From Stenotrophomonas sp. ASS1 (GTDB lineage Bacteria; Pseudomonadota; Gammaproteobacteria; Xanthomonadales; Xanthomonadaceae): a stretch of 64,000 bases of DNA. Below are positions 8,335 through 16,110 of the stretch, piece by piece. The notes beneath the pieces are model-generated. The model worked only from the letters and a program-made list of their open reading frames with translations. It did not search any database and was not told where the DNA came from. Positions within the stretch are counted from its first letter, which is position 1, and each line of letters opens with the position of its first letter. Location: contig NZ_CP031167.1 of NCBI RefSeq assembly GCF_004346925.1, forward strand, positions 3,244,001 through 3,308,000, in the 5' to 3' direction. The position numbers and the translations under genes were made by a program.

Positions 8335-9489
8335 ATGTACCGTTCTGCCGCCCATTGCCTCACTCTTTCGCTGCTGGCCTTCTGTGCTCCTGCCTTCGGC
8401 GCAGGCCAGGCACCGCCCGCCGATGTGGTGACGACCCCGACCATCACCGTGTCGGCCGCACGTGTGCCGACCCCGGAAGAAGTGTTCGCCATTCCCGCGG
8501 ACCTGCGTGCGATGCTCCAGAAGCAGGTGATCCAGCGCAGCTACTCCCGCGACCAGCGGCTGCAGGCGCTCGTGGCGATGATCTTCGACCAGCACGGGCT
8601 GGACCTGCAGTACGACGCCAATGCGACCTACACCGTCAGCGATATCTGGCAGCACCGCCGCGCCAACTGCCTGGCCTTCACCCTGCTGTTCGTGACGCTC
8701 GCGCGGGAGGCTGGCATCCAGGCCCGCGTGCAGGAAGTCGGGCAGGTGGTGTCCTGGTACCAGGACCAGGACGCGGGCGTGGTCTACAGCGTCGGCCACG
8801 TCAACGCCGGTGTCGACGTCGGTGGGCGTTTCGGTACCGTCGATCTGGACCGCAATGTGCTCTATGACCGCCGCGGCCCGGTTCCCGTCAGCCGTGCGCG
8901 GGCGTTGGCGCACTTCTACAACAACCGGGGTGCGGAGCGCCTCGCCGACGGTGATTTCGTCGGCGCGCGTGCATTCTTCGACGCGTCCCTGGCTCAGGAC
9001 AGCGGGTTCGCTCCGGTGTGGAACAACCTCGGCGTGCTCGACCACCGCGAAGGCAACAACGAGGCGGCGCGGCAGGCGCTGGACCGATCGCTGCAGCTGG
9101 AAGGCCGCCAGGATGCCGCACTGACCAATGCCTCCGCGCTGTTCCGCAGCCTGGGCTTGACCGCGCAGGCACAGTCACTTGAGCGCCGGTTGAAGTCGGT
9201 GCAGCGCGAAGACCCGTTCGCGCAGTACATGTTCGGCGCCAAGGCCGAACGTGCCGGCCAGCTGGACCAGGCGATCCGCTATTACCGGCAGGCCGTGCGC
9301 CTGTATGACACCGCGCATCAGTTCCACTTCGGGCTGGCACGCGTCTATTTCCTGGCTGGCCAGCTCAAGCGCGCCGATCGCGAACTGCTGCGTGCGCAGG
9401 AACTGGGAGGCGCGCCGGAGCAGGCGCGCTACCAGGCCAAGCTGGACAGCCTGGCCCGCTGGCGCGCGCAGCAGCAGGCCAAGCGCTGA
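8335..9489 (+). CDS. Exported transglutaminase-like protein with TPR repeats
   Basis: A 384-residue exported protein. A signal peptide occupies residues 1-23. Residues 60-180 form a transglutaminase/cysteine-protease-like fold with a plausible triad: Cys112 in RRANCLAF, His155 in SVGHVNAG and an Asp in TVDLDRN (170 or 172). Residues 190-375 hold at least four tetratricopeptide-like helical repeats (NNRGAERLADGDFVGARAFF, then NNLGVLDHREGNNEAARQAL, and two more). The combination suggests an envelope peptidase or scaffold acting with partner proteins; no substrate can be named. It ends 6 bases before the 3' end of the convergent zinc-ribbon gene. Confidence 0.8.
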   Translation: MYRSAAHCLTLSLLAFCAPAFGAGQAPPADVVTTPTITVSAARVPTPEEVFAIPADLRAMLQKQVIQRSYSRDQRLQALVAMIFDQHGLDLQYDANATYTVSDIWQHRRANCLAFTLLFVTLAREAGIQARVQEVGQVVSWYQDQDAGVVYSVGHVNAGVDVGGRFGTVDLDRNVLYDRRGPVPVSRARALAHFYNNRGAERLADGDFVGARAFFDASLAQDSGFAPVWNNLGVLDHREGNNEAARQALDRSLQLEGRQDAALTNASALFRSLGLTAQAQSLERRLKSVQREDPFAQYMFGAKAERAGQLDQAIRYYRQAVRLYDTAHQFHFGLARVYFLAGQLKRADRELLRAQELGGAPEQARYQAKLDSLARWRAQQQAKR

Positions 9490-9495
9490 AGGCGA

Positions 9496-9831
9496 TCAGG
9501 CCTTCTTGAGGAAGCAGGTCTTCAGGACCAGGCCCTTGATCTTGTCCGAGTTGCCTTCGATGTGCTCGGCGTCATCCTCGACCAGGCGGATGTTGCGGAT
9601 CACGGTGCCCTGCTTGAGCGGGATCGAGGAGCCTTTGACCTTCAGGTCCTTGATCACGGTGACGGTGTCGCCGGCCTGCAGGGTGTTGCCGTTGCTGTCA
9701 CGCACGACCAGGGTGGAACCGGCGCTTTCCTCGGCGGTCCATTCGAAACCGCAGTCGGCGCAGATCCACAGCGCACCATCGGCGTAGGTGTTTTCCAGGG
9801 TGCACTGCGGGCAGGCGGGGGCAGAAGACAT
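9496..9831 (-). CDS. YjdM/PhnA-type zinc-ribbon protein
   Basis: A 111-residue cytoplasmic protein of the PhnA/YjdM family. The N-terminus is a four-Cys zinc ribbon (CPQC near 7-10 and CADC near 24-27), followed by the conserved DSNGNTLQAGDTVTVIKDLK core and VKGSSIPLKQGTVIRNIRLV. Despite the old name 'alkylphosphonate uptake protein', a role in phosphonate use is not established. The ATG at 9831 is preceded by GAGG; a TTG five codons earlier is less likely. Confidence 0.88.
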   Translation of the reverse strand: MSSAPACPQCTLENTYADGALWICADCGFEWTAEESAGSTLVVRDSNGNTLQAGDTVTVIKDLKVKGSSIPLKQGTVIRNIRLVEDDAEHIEGNSDKIKGLVLKTCFLKKA

Positions 9832-10023
9832 CAGCAAGTACCTCAAAGTGAATCAACAGCCGCCATTGTAACCGCCTGGCTCCCTGCCCTTTTCCGGCCA
9901 GCGCCCGGCGGCTCGCATGACCCGATCCGGAACCCCCACCCAGAACAGAAGGCCGCAGGAACTTGCAGTCGGCGACGAACTGCAGCAGAGTGCGCGGCCC
10001 CTGATCGCCCCCCGGAACTCCCC

Positions 10024-11385
10024 ATGCGCCTCGGCATCGACTTCGGTACCAGCAACTCCGCCGCCGCCATCGTGCATGAGGGGAAACTGCTGCCGATCCG
10101 CTTCGGCGACGCCGAGCAGTTCCGCACCAGCGTGTACTTCCCTGGCGTGGTGCCCGACCCGGACGACTTCCAGCTCGACGCCGGCCAGGAACACGAGCTG
10201 CAGCAGATGATCGACAGCGCCGCGCGCGCGGCCCGCGCCGCCGGCCAGGAACGCACGCCGCAGGCGCTGCGCCGCGAAGCCCTGCGCGCACTGCGCCGGG
10301 AATGGATGGAAGCCCGCGCCGGCAAGGAGCGCAGCGCCAGCGACCTGCTGCAGAACGCGGTCTACGGCGACGACGCGCTGGAAGCCTATTTCGAGGAACA
10401 CGAAGGCAACCTGGTGCAGAGCCCGAAGTCGATGCTGGGCTACAACCTGCACCCGCGCGCGAAGCAGACCATCACCGGCATCGCCGCGCACATCCTCGAG
10501 CACATCCGCCTGACCGCCAGCGCCCAGCTTGGCCAGCCGCTGCGTGCCGCCCTGCTCGGCCGCCCGGTGCAGTTCCGCAGCTCGATCGGCGCGGCCGGCA
10601 ACGATCAGGCACTGGACATCCTGCGCGAAGCCGCCACCCAGGCCGGTTTCGACCAGATCGATTTCCTCGAGGAACCGGCCGCGGCGGCCATGCATTACCA
10701 CGCCGAAAGCCGCGAGCGGCACCAGGCGGTGATCGTCGACATCGGCGGGGGTACCACCGATATCGCCCACGCCGAGGTTGGTGGCGATGCTGCGCCGCGC
10801 ATCCACCGCGCCTGGGGTATCGCCCGTGGCGGTACCGACATCGATCTGGCGCTGAGCCTGTCCAGCTACATGCCGCTGTTCGGCCGCGGCATCACCCGCG
10901 TACCCGCCCACCACTACGTGGAAGCCGCCACCGTGCAGGACATGACCCGCCAGCGCGACTTCCGCCAGCACAAATACGATCACGTCGACGACCCGTGGGG
11001 CGCGCGCCTGCAGGCCCTGCAGGACACCGGCAACACCGCCCGCCTGTACCGCGATGTCGAACGCGCCAAGATTGCCCTCAGCGCCGCCAGCGAGCACCGG
11101 AGCACGCTGGACTACATCGCCCGCGACCTGCATGCCGACAGCAGCGCCGACGGCCTGGCCGCCGCCGCCCATGGCTACCTGGAGCAGATCCGCGAGCTGC
11201 TGGCCCAGGTCCGCAGCGACATCGGCGGCGACCCGGACGCGGTGTTCCTGACCGGTGGCATGTCCCGTGCCGGCTACCTGCGCCAGGCCGTGGCCGAGGC
11301 CTTCCCGGGGGCCCGCATGGTCCACGGCGAGCCCTCGCTGGGCGTGGTCCAGGGCCTTGCGCTGGCGGCAGCCAGCCAGGATTAA
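10024..11385 (+). CDS. yegD: Hsp70-family chaperone-like protein YegD
   Basis: A 453-residue actin-fold ATPase. Phosphate-1 motif GIDFGTSNS is at residues 4-12, phosphate-2 is VDIGGGTTDIA near 239-249, and the adenosine motif is FLTGGMSRAGYLRQ near 409. A connecting LEEPAAAAMHYH is as in DnaK and YegD. There is no substrate-binding domain or C-terminal lid, so it corresponds to an Hsp70 nucleotide-binding domain alone, the YegD/Hsp70-like class whose clients are unknown. The frame stays open far upstream, but the ATG at 10024 begins exactly at the conserved N-terminus. It stands alone with no partner co-chaperone nearby. Confidence 0.9.
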   Translation: MRLGIDFGTSNSAAAIVHEGKLLPIRFGDAEQFRTSVYFPGVVPDPDDFQLDAGQEHELQQMIDSAARAARAAGQERTPQALRREALRALRREWMEARAGKERSASDLLQNAVYGDDALEAYFEEHEGNLVQSPKSMLGYNLHPRAKQTITGIAAHILEHIRLTASAQLGQPLRAALLGRPVQFRSSIGAAGNDQALDILREAATQAGFDQIDFLEEPAAAAMHYHAESRERHQAVIVDIGGGTTDIAHAEVGGDAAPRIHRAWGIARGGTDIDLALSLSSYMPLFGRGITRVPAHHYVEAATVQDMTRQRDFRQHKYDHVDDPWGARLQALQDTGNTARLYRDVERAKIALSAASEHRSTLDYIARDLHADSSADGLAAAAHGYLEQIRELLAQVRSDIGGDPDAVFLTGGMSRAGYLRQAVAEAFPGARMVHGEPSLGVVQGLALAAASQD

Positions 11386-11521
11386 CAAAACGTTACGCGG
11401 TCTAAGTTACTCTTGGTCGGCTAGAACCACGCTGCACCTTCCGCCGGCCACGCCGGTGTGTGTCCACAGTGCAGCCTGGCCCGCCCCGCGGGCCTAGCGG
11501 CCATGCCTTCCTGGCTCGTTC

Positions 11522-11908
11522 ATGGTCCGCGCAGCACCTGAGCCGCCATCGAGACCCGCTTTGGGCACCCGCCAGGCCCCTGTGGCCTTACAACCTGACG
11601 CAGCACCTGCACCCATCGACTGCCGCCGTTGTGACGCGGTCTGTTGCCGGCTGCCCGTGCTGCTGCAGCCCGGCGACCACGTGCCCGGCCAGTTCCTGTC
11701 ACGCGACACCCACGGCCGTGCCGTGATGGCGCGCAACGAGGAAGGCTGGTGCGCGGCGATCGATCCCTATCACCTGCGCTGCACGATCTATTCGCAGCGC
11801 CCGGCGATCTGCCGCCAGTTTTCGATGGGCGGCGATGACTGCCGCCGCGAGCGGCAGGACTACCTGCGCCAGGCCGATGCCTGGGCGCTTTCCTCCCCTT
11901 CCACCTGA
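11522..11908 (+). CDS. YkgJ-type cysteine-cluster protein
   Basis: A 128-residue protein with the Cys pattern of the YkgJ/CxxCxxCC family: CRRCDAVCCRLP near 34-45, then CAAIDPYHLRCTIYSQRP and CRQFSMGGDDC toward the end. The eight conserved Cys residues suggest zinc or iron-sulfur binding. The first 30 residues are Pro/Ala-rich and poorly conserved in type, so the start is uncertain. It precedes a 60-residue gene by 11 bases with an evident ribosome-binding site, so the two are probably co-transcribed. Function unknown. Confidence 0.8.
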   Translation: MVRAAPEPPSRPALGTRQAPVALQPDAAPAPIDCRRCDAVCCRLPVLLQPGDHVPGQFLSRDTHGRAVMARNEEGWCAAIDPYHLRCTIYSQRPAICRQFSMGGDDCRRERQDYLRQADAWALSSPST

Positions 11909-11919
11909 CAGGAGCAACC

Positions 11920-12102
11920 ATGCCCCGCAAGGCAAAGACCCCCGCGAAGGCCAGCAACAGCATCCGCAGCGAACGCAAGGGCGCGGCCGCCAGCACTGTG
12001 GTCAGCAGCGATTCGATCGCTTCGGACCTGGCAGCGTTCCGCAAGGCCGGTGGCAAGATCGAAGTCCTCGGCACCACCTGGGCGCTGAAGAAAGCCAGCT
12101 GA
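11920..12102 (+). CDS. Small basic protein, 60 aa, unknown function
   Basis: A 60-residue protein, strongly basic at the N-terminus (MPRKAKTPAKASNS) with a Ser/Ala-rich middle and a compact end (AAFRKAGGKIEVLGTTWALK). ACAGGAGC sits 6-9 bases before the ATG and it follows the YkgJ-type gene closely. The lysine-rich start could bind nucleic acid; this is only an inference from charge. Confidence 0.65.
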   Translation: MPRKAKTPAKASNSIRSERKGAAASTVVSSDSIASDLAAFRKAGGKIEVLGTTWALKKAS

Positions 12103-12151
12103 CCCAGTACCGACCGCGGCGGCGCTGCCGCCGCGGCCTGCCGGATCGCGT

Positions 12152-13033
12152 TCAGCGGTCCAGGCGTACCCGCACACTGCCCGAATGCGACTGGATGCGG
12201 ATGTCACCATCACCGCCGCCCAGACGCGTATCGAGGTGGCTGCCCGGCCCATAGCGCGGCCGCTCCACCTGCCCGGCATCGCTGTTGATCGATCCGCTGA
12301 AGCTGTTCACCGACAGCTGTGCCGACACCGTGCGCGGCAGGCTCAGCGTGACCGAGGCACTGACCGATTCGACGTTGATGCGGCCGCCAGGAGCCAACCC
12401 GGCCGCTGCCAGATCGATGCTGCCCGAGACGGTCTCCACCGCCAGCCGCTGCACGCGCCCGGCATCCACCTCGACCCGACCGGACACCGTCTGCGCACCG
12501 ATATCACCGGACACGCCGCCGCCGGCCTCGATCCGGCCACTGACCGTGTTCACGTCCAGCTTCGGCGTCTGCAGGCGTGCGCTGACGCTGCCACTGACCG
12601 TGTTGAGCTTGCTGTCGCCACTGCGGCCAGCCGCGCTCAGGCTGCCGCTGACCGTGTCGGCCTGCAGCCGTCGCACATCGATGCCACTGATGTCCTGGCT
12701 GGCGCTGACCGTGCTCAGCAGCAGCTCCACCGAGCGCGGCACGTTCAGTACCAGCGTCGCGCCACCATTGCTGCTGCGGCGCGGGTATTCGATCTCCCAG
12801 CGCACACGGTTGGCACTTTTCTCCTGACGCAGCTGCAGGCCGTCGCTGAGCGTGCCGGTGAGCTGCACGTCATTGCGGTCCCAGCCACGCACGGTCACCT
12901 TGCCGGCCACATTGCTCAGCTCGATGCGACCGCCCGCGGCCAGGGTGTGGCGCTCGTCAATGCGGGTGTCGGCCAGCGCCACGGCAGGGGCCAGCAGCAG
13001 CGCGACACAGCAGGAAATCAGGGTTCGGGTCAT
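12152..13033 (-). CDS. Exported DUF4097 beta-strand repeat protein
   Basis: A 293-residue exported protein. The signal peptide (MTRTLISCCVALLLAPAVALA) is followed by repeating beta-strand units with alternating Val/Leu and the recurring phrase TVSGS/VSGR (for example near 130-230), characteristic of DUF4097/DUF4098 beta-solenoid proteins. It likely faces the periplasm or surface. It is the third gene of a sigma factor, anti-sigma factor, DUF4097 unit: its GAGGAG ribosome-binding site overlaps the stop of the anti-sigma gene. The order suggests that it is a target or sensor component of that ECF system. Confidence 0.82.
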   Translation of the reverse strand: MTRTLISCCVALLLAPAVALADTRIDERHTLAAGGRIELSNVAGKVTVRGWDRNDVQLTGTLSDGLQLRQEKSANRVRWEIEYPRRSSNGGATLVLNVPRSVELLLSTVSASQDISGIDVRRLQADTVSGSLSAAGRSGDSKLNTVSGSVSARLQTPKLDVNTVSGRIEAGGGVSGDIGAQTVSGRVEVDAGRVQRLAVETVSGSIDLAAAGLAPGGRINVESVSASVTLSLPRTVSAQLSVNSFSGSINSDAGQVERPRYGPGSHLDTRLGGGDGDIRIQSHSGSVRVRLDR

Positions 13034-13043
13034 GGGGGTCTCC

Positions 13044-13577
13044 TCAGGTCGTCAAGCCGGACTCGGCGGCATAGGCCGCCTGCCGGGTCAGTTCCAACCG
13101 CAGCGCGTACGTGCGCTTGAGCTGGCCAAGCAGGTGCGGCGCACGCGGGTCCTGCGCCAAGGCGGCACGGATCTGCGCTGCGCTTTCATCCAGTTCATGC
13201 AGCGCCGGCTGCCATTCCGGCGCCCGTCCATCGGGCAGCGAAGCGACGGCCTGCTGGTACTGCTCGGTCATCGCCGCCGCCTGCAGCTGCAGGGTAGACG
13301 GCACCGGCGCGTCCGGCTGCGCATGCCGCCACGGTGCCACCGCGTACAGCGCAAGACTGGCGGCCAGTGCAGCCCCCACCGGCAGCCACCAGCGGCGCCG
13401 CGAGCGGATCGGCAGGGCCACCACGTTGTCGCCCGGCGCAGGTGCCGCCTGCGGTTCACGCGGCGGCAGCTGCGCCGACAGGCGTGCCCAGCCATCGGTG
13501 GGTACGCCGCGTTCGGTCGGCAGCGCGCGCAGCCGGGCCAGCAGATCGTGGTCGGAATCGTGGTCGTGTGTACTCAT
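13044..13577 (-). CDS. Probable anti-sigma factor (single-pass membrane protein)
   Basis: A 177-residue protein with a short acidic/His-rich cytoplasmic N-terminus (MSTHDHDSDHDLLARLRALP), a single membrane helix about residues 66-83 (WWLPVGAALAASLALYAV) and a periplasmic helical C-terminus. It has the topology of a transmembrane anti-sigma factor but no clear zinc anti-sigma motif (HxxxCxxC). The ATG overlaps the TGA of the upstream sigma gene (ATGA), a tight coupling typical of sigma/anti-sigma pairs. Function is inferred mainly from position. Confidence 0.7.
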   Translation of the reverse strand: MSTHDHDSDHDLLARLRALPTERGVPTDGWARLSAQLPPREPQAAPAPGDNVVALPIRSRRRWWLPVGAALAASLALYAVAPWRHAQPDAPVPSTLQLQAAAMTEQYQQAVASLPDGRAPEWQPALHELDESAAQIRAALAQDPRAPHLLGQLKRTYALRLELTRQAAYAAESGLTT

Positions 13578-14152
13578 GTCATGTCTCCCAGCCGTGCGCG
13601 CAACAGGCCGCGCGCACGATGCAACTGTGCCTTGGAACTGCCGACGGCCATCTGCAGCTGTTCGGCGATTTCCTGGTGTTTCCAGCCTTCGATGTCGTGC
13701 AGTACCAGTACCGCACGTGCCCGTGGCGGCAGTGTCGACAGTGCCCGTTCGAGGTCGCGTTCGGTGCCGGCGCAACGATCGTGCACTGCCAGCTCCTGCA
13801 ACCCTCCGTCCACTTCGTCGAGGCTGTCGTGATCCTGCCCGCCGGCACGTCCGCGCAGCTCCATCAGTGCCGCGTTGACGCCCAGCCGGTGCAGCCAGGT
13901 CGACAGGCTGCTTTCGAAACGGAAGCCCGGCAGCGCCTTCCACGCCTGCAGGAACGCTTCCTGCAGCGCGTCCTCGGCGCGTGCCTGCTGGCCGCCACAC
14001 AGCCGCCACAGCACAGCGAATACACGGGGCGCGTGGCGCCGGTACAGCAGTTCATAGGCAGCGGTATCACCGGCGGCCGCCGCCCGCACCAGGGCGGGTT
14101 CATCGACGGCGTCGTTGGCGGCAGGCGGCGCGGGCATGGTGGTGTCGAGCAT
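13574..14152 (-). CDS. ECF-type RNA polymerase sigma factor
   Basis: A sigma-70 family ECF factor of about 192 residues. Region 2 reads YELLYRRHAPRVFAVLWRL ... AEDALQEAFLQAWKALPGFR, and region 4 reads LPPRARAVLVLHDIEGWKHQEIAEQL, the helix-turn-helix that reads -35 elements. The ligand or stress is unknown. The start is ambiguous: an ATG at 14239 has AAGGA before it, but the region between 14239 and 14152 contains an ECF-like promoter, so I prefer 14152 (or 14137). The gene heads the unit with the anti-sigma and DUF4097 genes. It is distinct from rpoE at 53434-54054. Confidence 0.88.
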   Translation of the reverse strand: MLDTTMPAPPAANDAVDEPALVRAAAAGDTAAYELLYRRHAPRVFAVLWRLCGGQQARAEDALQEAFLQAWKALPGFRFESSLSTWLHRLGVNAALMELRGRAGGQDHDSLDEVDGGLQELAVHDRCAGTERDLERALSTLPPRARAVLVLHDIEGWKHQEIAEQLQMAVGSSKAQLHRARGLLRARLGDMT

Positions 14153-14156
14153 ATCG

Positions 14157-14185
14157 CTTGGATGCGGCGACCCGGGAAAAGGTTT
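14157..14185 (-). promoter_or_regulatory. Possible autoregulated ECF promoter
   Basis: On the minus strand AAACCTTTTCCCGGG is followed about 12 bases after the pyrimidine run by CATCCAAG, just before the ATG at 14152. The AAC-type -35 and the spacing resemble promoters of many autoregulated ECF genes. It would make the ATG at 14152 almost leaderless. The prediction is by eye. Confidence 0.4.
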
Positions 14186-14278
14186 AGAGCCGATCGATGA
14201 TCGATGGCATGCAACCTTTTGGGTGGCTGCTGCATCCATGAAAGGTCCTTCGCGAAATTGCCGTCCAGGAGTCCTGCC

Positions 14279-14458
14279 ATGTCCAGCCCATCCTGCGCCG
14301 CCCTGCTGGTGATCACCGCCTGTGTCCTGCTGCAGGCGCTGGGCCTGTCACTGCAGCTGCGTCCCGACAATGGCCGCGCCTGCCTGCTGCAGCACCGCCA
14401 GGAGCTGGTGTGCGTGGCCTGGAACCCGGCGGTCGAATCCCCCGCACGCGCCGGGTAA
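14279..14458 (+). CDS. Small putative exported or membrane protein, 59 aa
   Basis: A short reading frame with a good ribosome-binding site (AGGAG 7 bases before the ATG). The N-terminus is hydrophobic (CAALLVITACVLLQALGLSL, residues 6-25) like a signal anchor; the remainder has two Cys and LRPDNGRACLLQHRQELVCVAWNP. It is divergent from the ECF sigma gene and 35 bases upstream of mscS. I do not recognise it. The ribosome-binding site and hydrophobic start argue that it is translated. Confidence 0.55.
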   Translation: MSSPSCAALLVITACVLLQALGLSLQLRPDNGRACLLQHRQELVCVAWNPAVESPARAG

Positions 14459-14493
14459 CATCAGGGGCCGTTCCCGCCGCCTGTTTTCGCCCC

Positions 14494-15087
14494 ATGATGT
14501 TGTCGCTGAAGGATCACCTGCCCGCCTGGACCCACCCGTGGTTGAACTACGCCGGCGTGGCGCTGCAGATCGTACTGGTGCTGCTGGTCGCATGGCTCCT
14601 GCGCGTGCTCGCCCGTCGCCTGATCCGCCGCTTCGCCGAGCACTACACGCTGCCGCCGGAAATGGTGATGGGCGCGCGCCGGATCACCAGTTTCGTGGTC
14701 TATTTCAGTGCCCTGCTGTACATCCTCAGCCTGCTCGGCGCAAAGCCGTCGGTGCTGTGGACCGCGTTCACCGGCTTTGCAGCCGTGGGCGCGGTGGCCT
14801 TCTTCGCGGCGTGGAGCGTGCTGTCCAACATCTTCTGCACGCTGCTGATCTTCACCACCCGCCCGTTCCGCCTGCACGACTACATCGAGGTGCTGGAAAA
14901 CGGCGAGAAGCCGGGCCTGAAGGGCCGGGTGATCGACGTGAACCTGATCTACACCACGCTGCAGGAAACCGGCGACGGCCACGAGGGCACGGTGCTGCAG
15001 CTACCGAACAACCTGTTCTTCCAGCGCACGGTGCGCCGCTGGCGCGACCCGGCGCAGGCCCCCGGCGGCATCCAGGGCGACGGCTGA
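14494..15087 (+). CDS. MscS-type mechanosensitive ion channel family protein
   Basis: A 197-residue inner-membrane protein of the small-conductance mechanosensitive channel family. It has membrane helices about 20-42, 65-85 and 90-120, the last being the Gly/Ala-rich pore helix (TAFTGFAAVGAVAFFAAWSV), followed by a beta domain with FTTRPFRLHDYIEV and GRVIDVNLIYTTLQ. The usual C-terminal alpha/beta cage domain is mostly absent, so it is a short version compared with MscS (286 residues). The family releases solutes on hypo-osmotic shock. The ATG at 14494 is adjacent to a second in-frame ATG. Confidence 0.85.
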   Translation: MMLSLKDHLPAWTHPWLNYAGVALQIVLVLLVAWLLRVLARRLIRRFAEHYTLPPEMVMGARRITSFVVYFSALLYILSLLGAKPSVLWTAFTGFAAVGAVAFFAAWSVLSNIFCTLLIFTTRPFRLHDYIEVLENGEKPGLKGRVIDVNLIYTTLQETGDGHEGTVLQLPNNLFFQRTVRRWRDPAQAPGGIQGDG

Positions 15088-15095
15088 GGGTGGTT

Positions 15096-15125
15096 TTCGG
15101 CAGGGCTGCGCCCTGCACCTGCTAC
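15096..15125. repeat. SMAG-type palindrome (inverted)
   Basis: TTCGGCAGGGCTGCGCCCTG and following bases ending in CTAC are the inverted form of a GTAG-headed palindrome with CAGGGC arms. The same arm type recurs at 17117, 44803 and 45343, each time beside an ATGGAY-loop element. Confidence 0.7.
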
Positions 15126-15134
15126 GAGCTGGAG

Positions 15135-15188
15135 CAACAGCAACAGCAACAGCAACAGCACCAGCAACAGCAAAGGCAAAAACAAAAG
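15135..15188. repeat. Degenerate CAACAG hexanucleotide array
   Basis: About nine consecutive hexamers of the form CAACAG, decaying to CAAAGG and CAAAAA at the 3' side. The inverted equivalent (CTGTTG x5) is at 45301-45330, in the same position relative to an ATGGAY-loop element. It is a candidate for length variation by slippage. Confidence 0.75.
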
Positions 15189-15276
15189 CCGGCATTCCGT
15201 GGGTTGGCGGGATGGATCCGATGGCGGGAGACGCCGTAAACCCGTCCATGAAGTGACCCCCGAGACTTGGACGGGG

Positions 15277-16110
15277 TCAGGCGGCCGATTGGGCCTGCTC
15301 CCGGTACTTTATCGGGCTCAGACCTTTCAGTTTCAGTTTGATGCGTTCTTCGTTGTAGTACTGGATGTATTCCACCAGCCCAGCCTCCAGACTCTCGAGG
15401 CTGTCAAAGCTGTTCAGGTAGAAGAATTCCGACTTCAGCGTTCCAAAGAAGCTCTCCATCGCCGCATTGTCCAGGCAGTTGCCGCGCCGGGACATGCTTT
15501 GCTTCAACGAGTGCTTTTCCAGCATGTGCCGGTAGTTTTCATGCTGGTACTGCCAGCCCTGGTCGGAGTGGATCATGGGGCGCTCATCCGGGGAAAGCTT
15601 CTTGATGGCCTCCTCCAGCATTTGACCCACCAGATCAAATACGGGCCGACGCTTGATCTGATAAGCCACGATTTCGCCGTTGTAGAGGTCCATGATCGGC
15701 GACAGGTATAGCTTCATGCCCTGCACCTTGAACTCGGTCACGTCAGTCACCCACTTCTGGTTGGGCCGCTCGGCATGGAACTGGCGATTGAGGTCATTGC
15801 CAACCACAACATTGGCCGCCCCCTTGAAGGCCTGGTAGCGCTTCACACGCACCCGCGATTTCAGCCCCATCTCCCCCATCAGGCGCTGAACCCGCTTGTG
15901 ATTGGTCCGATGACCCTGATTGGCTAATTCCAGCGTCACCGTGCGATAGCCATAGCGCCCTTGGCTTTGATCGTAGATTGCACGGATGCGCTCGCACAGG
16001 GCTGCCTCATCCTGATCCGGATGGGCCAGGACATGGTTCTGGTAATAGAACGTACTGCGTGACAGCTCAGCTGCTTCGAGCAGAAGCGACAGCGTATGAA
16101 CCTGCCTCAA
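15277..16110 (-). CDS. IS3-family transposase OrfB (DDE integrase domain)
   Basis: A 277-residue retroviral-integrase-type catalytic domain. The acidic triad is visible: Asp in WVTDVTEF, Asp in MIHSDQGWQYQ, and Glu in DNAAMESFFGTLKSE. The N-terminal HTH_21-type region reads YGYRTVTLELANQGHRTNHKRVQRLMGEMGL. It is probably made mainly as an OrfAB fusion by -1 frameshifting; an independent start would be the TTG at 16110, which overlaps the orfA stop as TTGA. OrfAB cuts and joins the element ends. Confidence 0.93.
   Translation of the reverse strand: MRQVHTLSLLLEAAELSRSTFYYQNHVLAHPDQDEAALCERIRAIYDQSQGRYGYRTVTLELANQGHRTNHKRVQRLMGEMGLKSRVRVKRYQAFKGAANVVVGNDLNRQFHAERPNQKWVTDVTEFKVQGMKLYLSPIMDLYNGEIVAYQIKRRPVFDLVGQMLEEAIKKLSPDERPMIHSDQGWQYQHENYRHMLEKHSLKQSMSRRGNCLDNAAMESFFGTLKSEFFYLNSFDSLESLEAGLVEYIQYYNEERIKLKLKGLSPIKYREQAQSAA

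Noticed and set aside
9853..11388. Long open frame opposite yegD
   Set aside because: Same reasoning: the Hsp70 ATPase motifs are on the plus strand, and the antisense product has low-complexity composition.
14153..14239. N-terminal extension of the ECF sigma factor starting at 14239
   Set aside because: The added residues have no sigma-factor similarity and lie over the predicted promoter; kept as an alternative only because AAGGA precedes 14239.
15135..15188. Hexamer array considered as a CRISPR or coding glutamine repeat
   Set aside because: Units are contiguous without spacers, and the frame is not part of any credible gene.
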